Shown one piece after another: positions 57,668 through 64,000 of a DNA stretch of 64,000 nucleotides. The DNA lies in contig NW_013657651.1 in NCBI RefSeq assembly GCF_000142905.1, forward strand, positions 62,001-126,000, written 5' to 3'. Below the pieces are notes generated by a model. It ran no database searches and was not told the origin of the DNA. It was given only the letters and a program-made list of their open reading frames with translations. This DNA comes from Thecamonas trahens ATCC 50062 (taxonomy: Eukaryota > Apusozoa > Apusomonadida > Apusomonadidae). Positions within the stretch are counted from its first letter, which is position 1. Every line of letters starts with the position of its first letter. The position numbers and the translations under genes are program-made.

Positions 57668-58780
57668 CTACGCCACATCCAGCCGAAATGCCCCGCCGCT
57701 TGCGTGCGTCGCGTTAAACGCCGAGACCCCGCCCGAGACTACTACCAGCCTCCCGCTCGTCGCTGCAGACGCGCCCGCCAGCGGGACCGGCAGCGTCAGC
57801 GCCGCATCTACCGCCCATCCGCTGTCAAGGTGGTAGACCTCGACCGAGTCGAGGAACGCCATCTCAGGATCGCGCCCGCCAATGGCGTACAGCGCCCCGC
57901 CAACCTGCGCTGCAGCCATCATGTCGCGTGCATAGACAAGCGGCTGGAGTACGGTCCATCCAGAGGAACTCGCCGCAAACTGCTCCAGCGTGTTGAGCGC
58001 CGGCGCGTTGTCGGCCGATCCGCCAAAGACAAACACCGTGTCCTTGCCCACTTCCTTGCCATGCACGCCCATCCCGCCAAAGCAATGCGCGTATCGCGCG
58101 TGCGGGAAAACCTGCCACGCCGCAGCAGTGGCGTTGAGGCGGAGCAGCTGCTGCGCGCACAGATTGTAATTCCGCCATCCGCCGGCCAGCCACACCCCAC
58201 CAGCATCACCATCGCCGCCCGCGGTCATTTGCACGCCAAAGATAGCAAACGGTAGCGGCGGTGCGGGCTCAACGGTCCCGCGAGCAAAGTCGATGAGCCA
58301 TACATCCCGGGTACCCGTCGCCGACCCGCCGGTCTCGCCCGATCCGCCCGCGGCCAGCACCGCCGTCTTGTTCCACCGCGCCACCGCCAAGCCGTACATC
58401 GGCCTCGGCAGCTTCAACTGAGGCAAGACCGACCACGCCTTGCCATCATTCACCAGACACTCGATCGAGTCCAGCACCTCTAGGTCCGGCAGCGAGCCGA
58501 GGTGAGCACCATCACCCATGCGCCGCACCGCCGCCTTGCCCATCACATGCCCAGCCTCTGACGCCCGCGGCAGACTACCCACTCCGCCCAAAACACATAC
58601 AGCTTCGAGCTCGGCCGGACCGACCGCCACCGCCACCGAGGCGTGCAGCAGGCGCGGGTGGACGAGCGGCGGGAGGCGGGTCCAGCCAGTGCCACGAGCG
58701 TCGACTCCAGGCAGAGCCACAGCGACCGACACGCTTGCAAGCATGGTCACACACAGTGCCAGAATCAAAGCAGAGTCCAT
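57668..58780 (-). CDS. Secreted kelch-type beta-propeller protein
   Basis: The 370-residue protein begins with a signal peptide (MDSALILALCVTMLASVSVAVALPG). The rest consists of kelch-like blades with Gly-Gly turns and matching Trp/Tyr: AVCVLGGVGSLP, KTAVLAAGGSGETGG, GGVWLAGGWRNYN, DTVFVFGGSADN, GALYAIGGRDPE, RLVVVSGGVSAFN, about six blades, enough for a propeller. No membrane segment follows. Extracellular kelch propellers often bind carbohydrate or protein; galactose-oxidase-type copper ligands are not evident. Function unknown. Confidence 0.8.
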   Translation of the reverse strand: MDSALILALCVTMLASVSVAVALPGVDARGTGWTRLPPLVHPRLLHASVAVAVGPAELEAVCVLGGVGSLPRASEAGHVMGKAAVRRMGDGAHLGSLPDLEVLDSIECLVNDGKAWSVLPQLKLPRPMYGLAVARWNKTAVLAAGGSGETGGSATGTRDVWLIDFARGTVEPAPPLPFAIFGVQMTAGGDGDAGGVWLAGGWRNYNLCAQQLLRLNATAAAWQVFPHARYAHCFGGMGVHGKEVGKDTVFVFGGSADNAPALNTLEQFAASSSGWTVLQPLVYARDMMAAAQVGGALYAIGGRDPEMAFLDSVEVYHLDSGWAVDAALTLPVPLAGASAATSGRLVVVSGGVSAFNATHASGGAFRLDVA

Positions 58781-59361
58781 ATCCAGAGGGAGAGAAATGG
58801 GCGATGCGAGTGAGATGGGCCGGCGAGTGCTTGCGGGCGGCTTGGTCGTGCGGGCCTGCGAGCGTTCTCAGGTCGGACATGTGCCGCACAGCGACGATCA
58901 CAAGCGATTTGCGCGTTTCCAGAGTGATGGGGATATATCAAGTGATACATGGAGGGAGGGAGAGGGGGGGGAGGGAATGGATGGGGAAGGGGATCGAACC
59001 CGGGAGGATTGCACGTGGGGCGGATCGGGTGAAAGAGATAGTGCATCATCAGGACAGAGGCGATTAAAAGAGAGGGACGAGGAAGAGGAGATCGGGCAAG
59101 GGGATGCAAACAAGGAGTATCATGTTATTCGATGGCTAAGGCTGAGATGTGGAGGTATGGGCCAGATACGGCTCAATGGCCACTTGTTTGTCCTCGCAAC
59201 GCGACCCGGGGCGAGACGGCAGCCCCAGCCCCAGCCCCCCAAGCCACACGCCCCAGCCCCAGCCCCCCCCAGCCACACGCCACAGTTGCCACCTCACCCC
59301 CCCCCTCCCTCACCCCAACACACACACCCCTCTCACTCTCTTTGTCCTTGCCTCGCATATC
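58781..59361. other. Divergent promoter region
   Basis: No gene is clear. It holds a CACGTG at 59012-59017, G-rich sequence near 58950-58995 and a C/CA-rich leader (59215-59340) before the ATG at 59362. A tRNA T-arm-like string near 58990 has no other tRNA features. Confidence 0.5.
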
Positions 59362-59538
59362 ATGCGCTCTGTCGTGGGCATCTCCAAGGGCCTCCGTGTC
59401 GGGGTCATCGTCCTCGGTGCCCTGGTGGTGGTGGGCAAGATCGGTGCCGAGTGGTCGCCCAAGCGCGGCCTGCCGCATCACATGCCGTACAAGGGCCCAC
59501 AGGGCGAGCAGACAAACATCCCTCCCAGCCGAGGATAG
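59362..59538 (+). CDS. 58-residue single-pass membrane protein
   Basis: A short frame directly behind a C/CA-rich leader begins MRSVVGISKGLRVGVIVLGALVVVGK, a basic start plus one membrane helix, and continues WSPKRGLPHHMPYKGPQGEQ to a stop. Codon use fits neighbouring genes, with G/C third positions. The layout resembles small accessory subunits of inner mitochondrial membrane complexes, but no homologue is recognised. The frame is open further upstream only through low-complexity sequence. Confidence 0.5.
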   Translation: MRSVVGISKGLRVGVIVLGALVVVGKIGAEWSPKRGLPHHMPYKGPQGEQTNIPPSRG

Positions 59539-60192
59539 TTGGGATGGTGGTCTTGCTGATGCGCTTGCTGGATTATGCTCTGCTTGCTCTCCAGCTGTGT
59601 ATCTGTTCTCTTCGTCGTCCTCCCCGCCCGACCCGCTCTCCGTCTGACCGCCCCACTCCCCATCGCCTGCCCCGATCTGATCTGATCTAACTCGCTCTTA
59701 TCCGATCCCTCACTGGCTCTCTCTCTCTCTCTCTCTCTGCTCCCGCCACTCCTCGCTATGTTCCACACACCCGTGACGATGGTGTAGGATGTGTCGTCAA
59801 TGGGGCTGGCTACGAGTCTCCCACTCTTCCCGCTTCTTCCGCTCCGCTTGACTCGCTCTTGATCTCTGTGGCTCGCGCCATGCGCGGCCGCCGACATCAT
59901 CTTCTCCACAACCCACCGTGCCCCCCCCCCTCCACAACCCGCCAAGCTCGTCCACGAGCTATCTGTCGGCGTATCATGCGCCTCCTCCCCCCTCACACAC
60001 ACGCGCGCAAGCAAGCCGATCACCGACCAAGGACAAGCGCAGGTCGATCGACGTAATCACCTACCCATACCTATCCAACTAAACGGCTAGCAACCCCCCC
60101 CCCCCCCCCCTCGCCACTGCCTCCATCACTCGCCGAATGCTACCGGATGAGCGGAACGAGTGCGGAACAGCCATGGCAGCACGACCACAGAC
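59539..60192. other. Intergenic spacer with CT repeat and C-run
   Basis: No gene is recognised. A (CT)n stretch lies near 59718-59739 and a run of about 18 C at 60094-60111, some 80 bp before the ATG at 60193. The C-run fits the leader pattern of the next gene. Confidence 0.5.
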
Positions 60193-63100
60193 ATGGCCAC
60201 GACGGACGACAGAGGGCACACCCGTCGCAGCGGTGTAGGGTGGGGCATGGGGAGCAGGGAAGGAGCAAGCACACCGCGTGTGGTGGCGGAACTCGCAGGG
60301 CTCTTTGCAGACATCCAGGCGGCAGCAGGGCCTGCCGGTGGCGCCTCGCTCCGCGACACGGCCGGTCTGCTCTCGCGGACCCGAACGGTGCTGCGGGCGC
60401 TGGCCGGGACCTCGCTGTATGCTCCACGGCGCGGGGCCGGGTTGATCGGTGCATCGCGTGCTTCGGGCCTACGAGGAGACTCGGATGCCGATATAGCTGC
60501 TGCCTCGGCCGCACGGACCATGTTCCGCGCCCTCGACTCGTCGCCCCCGATCCGCTGCCCGCCTAACGACCCGCGCCTGCTCATCGTCGCCGCCGCTGCT
60601 GCAAACATCCCCGATCTCCTTGAACTTCTGGCCGATTGCGACGCACCGCTCGAGGCAGCCGAGGCCGAGTCTGGCAAGACTGCCCTGCACGCCGCCGCAG
60701 ACCTCCTCGCACTCGATGCCCTCGCCATGCTGCTGGAGCTGGGCGCAATGGTCGACGTCGCCGATGCTCAAGGCCGCACTGCACTGCATGTCGTTGCCGC
60801 CGCTCACGAAGTTGATGCTGTATCGGGCGCACGTCGCGCCATCGAGCTATTGGTCGGCGCAGGCGCCTCGGTCTCGGCCCGCGATGCCGCAGGATGCACC
60901 CCTGTCGCCGCCGCAGCCGCCGCTGGGCATCCAGCAGCCATCGCGCTGCTGGCGCGGTACGCGCCCGGCTCGTCATCAATCGCCGACGCTCGCGGCTGCC
61001 ATCCGCTGCATGCTGCGCTCCTCCTCGCCCCGACCCATACCTCGGTCGAGACCGTGTCCGAACTGCTTAACTCGGGCGCCGATGTCGACGCGCCGTTCGC
61101 CCCGCTCGAGCCCGACGATCCGCTCACAGGCTACTCGCCGTTGCAGCTGGCCGTGGCCATCGTTCCCGAGTCTGACTACCAGGAGGCTCTTGTTGGCGTC
61201 CTCCTCCGCTCCGGTGCATCGAAGGACTCGCTCGACCCGACCATCCCACCACCGCTCTGCCTCGCTGTCAACGCTGGCCGCGCCCGGACCCTTGCCTATC
61301 TTGTCCAGATGGGCGTCGATGTTAATGCTGCAGATGCACATGGTGCAACCGCCCTGCACTACGCTGCTCGCACCGGTGCCATCGCAATGGCCACCGCCCT
61401 CCTGGACGCTGGCGCCGACCCGAACGCATCGACGTTGTCCTACCCGCTTCATCTGCGAGTTTCTACCGTCTCCATCCCCACCCATCTGTGGCAGCAAGTC
61501 GACGGTGCCACCCCGCTGCACTTTGCTGCCGCCCGCGAGCTTGAGCCGCTGGTCGAGGCTCTCGTCGGCGCCGGCGGTAACCTCGCGCTCCGTTCCGCCG
61601 CCGGCAATACCGCCGCAGACCTAGCAACGTCGTCATCGCGCATCCATGAGCTTGTCCTCTCGGTCTTTCAGCTGCCGCCGCCGTGGGCGGATCGGGTCCA
61701 TCCGCCCGACGACTTTGCCAACCACATGGCCGCCGCCATTCCCTCCAAGGCCATGGCCCGCGTCGCTCTCTCGCACGAGCTCTACACCCTTGTGGCAGCC
61801 GCACCGCTTGAGCCTACGCCCATGGAACAGACCATCATCCCGCAGGCACTCGACCTTGTTGCTGCCGGCGCCTCGGTCTCGGCCGTCGACGCCTCAGCCG
61901 TCCCTCTACTCTTTGCTGTCATCCGTAAGCTCCCCAAGCGGCACGCGCGCACTCCGACACACGTGCGTGCCGCCACGGCGCTCGTAGCTGCGCTTCTCTG
62001 GCGCTCAGAGCTCGACGACGTCGAGCCGTGGCCTTTGGCCTCAGAGCAGCTCGACGGCCAGCCGAGCTCGATTGCACCTGGCGCGCTCCGCGCCTCGCTC
62101 TCCAGCGATGCTCTCGCTGCCCTCAACCTGGACGATGTCGACAACTCGAGCGGCGAGGCGCAGACCCTGGTCCATCTTGCTGCGGCGTACGACATGGAGG
62201 CGTTGGTGGTGGCGCTTGTCGGCCTCGGAGCCAGCTTTGATGCTCGCAACGGGCTTGGGTACACGCCGGTCGATGTCGCTGCTGGCGCGCAGTCGTCGTA
62301 CGCGCTAGCAGCGCTGCTGGCGGTCGGCGCATCAGTGACCTGCGAGCTGAGCCGGGTCGAGGCAACACTGGGCGCAGTGGGTGCATCAGCGCGGCTGGTA
62401 CACGAGCTTGTGACCCGACACGGCGCCGGTCCGCCTGGTGCCGGCGAGCTCAGCCTCGGTCCAGTTGCCTTTGAAAGCGCTATGGTCAACGCGCTCCTTG
62501 CGCGAGACCATGAGCTTGTCCGGCTCCTCTTGGCACCGCCGATCTCGGTTGATGTCCATGCGACGGTAGAGTGGTCGGCAGAACTTCCCGTGCGATCGCG
62601 GACGTCGCTGCTCCTGCTTGCGGCGCTCCTCGCTGACCACATAGCCATGATCGAGTTGCTACGTGCTGGAGCTGATCCGCGTGCGGCCGATGCGAACGGA
62701 CTCACCCCTCTCCATGCACTGGTAGTCCAAAACTCGATGGCATCGCAGCGCGGAATCGACTTGCTTCTGGGCGCAGAGCGGCCGGCTGTCAACGCGACCG
62801 ACCTCCACGGTCTGGCGCCAATCCATTATCTTGTCGACGCGCAGTTGTGGGATCCAGACTCACTGCGCGCTTTCAAGCCGGCATTGCGCGAAGCGCGGTT
62901 GAACGCGCTGCTGTCAGCCGGCGCAGATCCCAACACGCCGACCAACTCGGGCGAGACGCCGCTCGGGCGCACGCTTATTGGCTCGGCCGGCTCGACTGAG
63001 CAGAGCGGCTTTCTTGCAGCACAGTCACGAATCGCCAGCATGCTGCTTCAAGCCGGCGCCGACCCTAATGCGCGTGATGCCGATGGGCGGACCATTTTGC

Positions 63101-64000
63101 ACCGTCTGGCGCATCTCGGCCTGGCTGCGGCAGCACTGTGGCTACTCGAGGCTGGTGCCGATCCGACTCTTGCCGACAGCACTGGAAAGACAACGCTCCA
63201 CGTCGCGGCTCGATCGGTAGCGACGTCAGAAATGGTGGCGACGTTCATTCCCGCGCTACTGCAAGCCAGCGGCTCGGCCCAGTACGTCAACTTGCGCGAC
63301 GGCGCGGGGCGGACGGCGCTGCACTATGCGGTGCTGGCCGGCTCGACCCCGACGATCCAGCTGCTGACTGCAGCAGGAGCGTCCGCGGTGAAGGACAATG
63401 ACGGCCTCTCGCCGTATGATCTGGTGCTGGACGCTGGCGAGGGCGGCGAGGCTGGCGGCGGGGGGAACGGGGCCAGCCCCGGGCCGGGTGGCCTCGGCAC
63501 CGTGCTAGTAGGCTCGGCAGCCGCCGGGCAAGAAGCGCGGCTTCGCGTTGCGCAGTGGCAGCGAATGTTTGATCAGCTCAAGGGTATGATCACGCTGGTA
63601 GTAGCAACGATCCAGCTGGCGGCGTTTGCGCTCGAGCTCGAGCTCGCGTGGCACTCGTCGGCGCAGGTGGCGGTGGACATTGCAGCTGCGCCACTACTTG
63701 CAGCCGCGCTGAGAAACGTCAACTTTGCGCTGCTGTTCTGGGCGGTGGCGAGCGGGCTCTTGCTCTTTACGCTCGCGTTCTGCTTCCGACGGTTCCGGCT
63801 TCACAAGATCGGGGCGGTGCTCACCTGGCTCTGCGCTGACATTCTGTTTGTCCCACTGCTGCGGGTGCTCGTTGCCAACTTTCGGTGCACCGATGGCGAG
63901 GTGGCGGCGGCGCCCAGCCAAGCCTGCTTTACAGGCTCGCACACGTACATGCTACTTGGCGCGACGGGGATGCTTGCTCTGTACATCCCGCTCACCTTTC
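60193..64000 (+). CDS. Large ankyrin-repeat membrane protein (runs off the window)
   Basis: From ATG 60193 the frame is open to the last base of the window, more than 1,269 codons, with no stop; an in-frame TGA lies upstream at 60148. Many ankyrin repeats fill about residues 130-1080, for example SGKTALHAAADLLALDALAMLL, GATALHYAARTGAIAMATALLDAGADPNA, NGLTPLHALVVQNS and GRTALHYAVLAGSTPTIQLLTAAGA. After a Gly-rich linker at least four hydrophobic segments follow: MITLVVATIQLAAFALELEL, VNFALLFWAVASGLLLFTLAF, LTWLCADILFVPLLRVLVANF and YMLLGATGMLALYIPLTF. The order ankyrin array then polytopic membrane region recalls TRP-type channels, but no pore or TRP box is visible before the edge, so this is open. 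Confidence 0.85.
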   Translation, partial: MATTDDRGHTRRSGVGWGMGSREGASTPRVVAELAGLFADIQAAAGPAGGASLRDTAGLLSRTRTVLRALAGTSLYAPRRGAGLIGASRASGLRGDSDADIAAASAARTMFRALDSSPPIRCPPNDPRLLIVAAAAANIPDLLELLADCDAPLEAAEAESGKTALHAAADLLALDALAMLLELGAMVDVADAQGRTALHVVAAAHEVDAVSGARRAIELLVGAGASVSARDAAGCTPVAAAAAAGHPAAIALLARYAPGSSSIADARGCHPLHAALLLAPTHTSVETVSELLNSGADVDAPFAPLEPDDPLTGYSPLQLAVAIVPESDYQEALVGVLLRSGASKDSLDPTIPPPLCLAVNAGRARTLAYLVQMGVDVNAADAHGATALHYAARTGAIAMATALLDAGADPNASTLSYPLHLRVSTVSIPTHLWQQVDGATPLHFAAARELEPLVEALVGAGGNLALRSAAGNTAADLATSSSRIHELVLSVFQLPPPWADRVHPPDDFANHMAAAIPSKAMARVALSHELYTLVAAAPLEPTPMEQTIIPQALDLVAAGASVSAVDASAVPLLFAVIRKLPKRHARTPTHVRAATALVAALLWRSELDDVEPWPLASEQLDGQPSSIAPGALRASLSSDALAALNLDDVDNSSGEAQTLVHLAAAYDMEALVVALVGLGASFDARNGLGYTPVDVAAGAQSSYALAALLAVGASVTCELSRVEATLGAVGASARLVHELVTRHGAGPPGAGELSLGPVAFESAMVNALLARDHELVRLLLAPPISVDVHATVEWSAELPVRSRTSLLLLAALLADHIAMIELLRAGADPRAADANGLTPLHALVVQNSMASQRGIDLLLGAERPAVNATDLHGLAPIHYLVDAQLWDPDSLRAFKPALREARLNALLSAGADPNTPTNSGETPLGRTLIGSAGSTEQSGFLAAQSRIASMLLQAGADPNARDADGRTILHRLAHLGLAAAALWLLEAGADPTLADSTGKTTLHVAARSVATSEMVATFIPALLQASGSAQYVNLRDGAGRTALHYAVLAGSTPTIQLLTAAGASAVKDNDGLSPYDLVLDAGEGGEAGGGGNGASPGPGGLGTVLVGSAAAGQEARLRVAQWQRMFDQLKGMITLVVATIQLAAFALELELAWHSSAQVAVDIAAAPLLAAALRNVNFALLFWAVASGLLLFTLAFCFRRFRLHKIGAVLTWLCADILFVPLLRVLVANFRCTDGEVAAAPSQACFTGSHTYMLLGATGMLALYIPLTF

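Noticed and set aside
58985-59010. tRNA-like T-arm string (GGGTTCGATCCCC on the minus strand)
   Set aside because: Only three T-stem pairs form, and no D-arm, anticodon arm or matching acceptor stem is visible.
60126-60728. 200-codon minus-strand frame at the start of the ankyrin gene
   Set aside because: The plus-strand frame is open for over 1,269 codons with ankyrin repeats; the minus frame is Ser/Arg/Ala-rich shadow sequence.

Overview
The window is nuclear DNA from a GC-rich, gene-dense unicellular eukaryote. The evidence is nuclear-type genes (exportin-T, exportin-4, eIF2B-delta, CHFR, a PAXBP1/GCFC protein, an oxidosqualene cyclase), a GT-AG intron in the eIF2B-delta gene, CA/C-rich leaders before ATG codons, and the standard genetic code with all three stops in use. 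Gene content and base composition would fit a free-living flagellate such as an apusomonad (for example Thecamonas), but that is inference. Three runs of exactly 100 N are scaffold gaps of unknown true size.

About 28 protein genes are visible, mostly without introns and alternating in strand. From left to right: a TMPPE-like membrane phosphoesterase; a possible membrane-anchored atypical kinase; a ZC3HC1/NIPA-like zinc finger; two coiled-coil proteins flanking a 21-bp minisatellite; an alpha/beta hydrolase; a small Tyr-rich protein; a giant BEACH-family-like protein that stops before any BEACH domain; an ANK-SWIM-LamG-TKL kinase; a CHFR-like FHA/RING/PBZ ligase; an F-box/LRR protein; gap 1; a 4E-T-like eIF4E-binding protein; a cycloartenol-synthase-type cyclase; a GFA/CENP-V-like protein; eIF2B-delta; YbeY; a lysine-rich protein; exportin-T; PAXBP1/GCFC; gap 2; exportin-4; GTPBP1; ATP-citrate lyase subunit B; a tail-anchored unknown; an F-box/ankyrin protein; gap 3; mitochondrial uL22; a secreted kelch protein; a 58-residue membrane protein; and a large ankyrin-membrane protein that runs off the right edge.

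These genes do not form one operon-like system. Loose themes are nuclear transport (ZC3HC1-like, exportin-T, exportin-4), translation and its control (4E-T-like, eIF2B-delta, GTPBP1, uL22m, YbeY), ubiquitin ligase components (CHFR-like, two F-box proteins) and cytosolic acetyl-CoA/sterol synthesis (ATP-citrate lyase B, oxidosqualene cyclase).

Three things stand out. First, seven clear genes carry in total eight apparent one-base deletions, nearly all in short homopolymers and all in the same direction; this looks like a systematic sequencing artefact. Second, convergent neighbours end only 10 to 68 bp apart. Third, several proteins have unusual features: the four-domain kinase, the BEACH-less giant, and the cyclase that pairs cycloartenol-type residues with a changed DCTAE motif.
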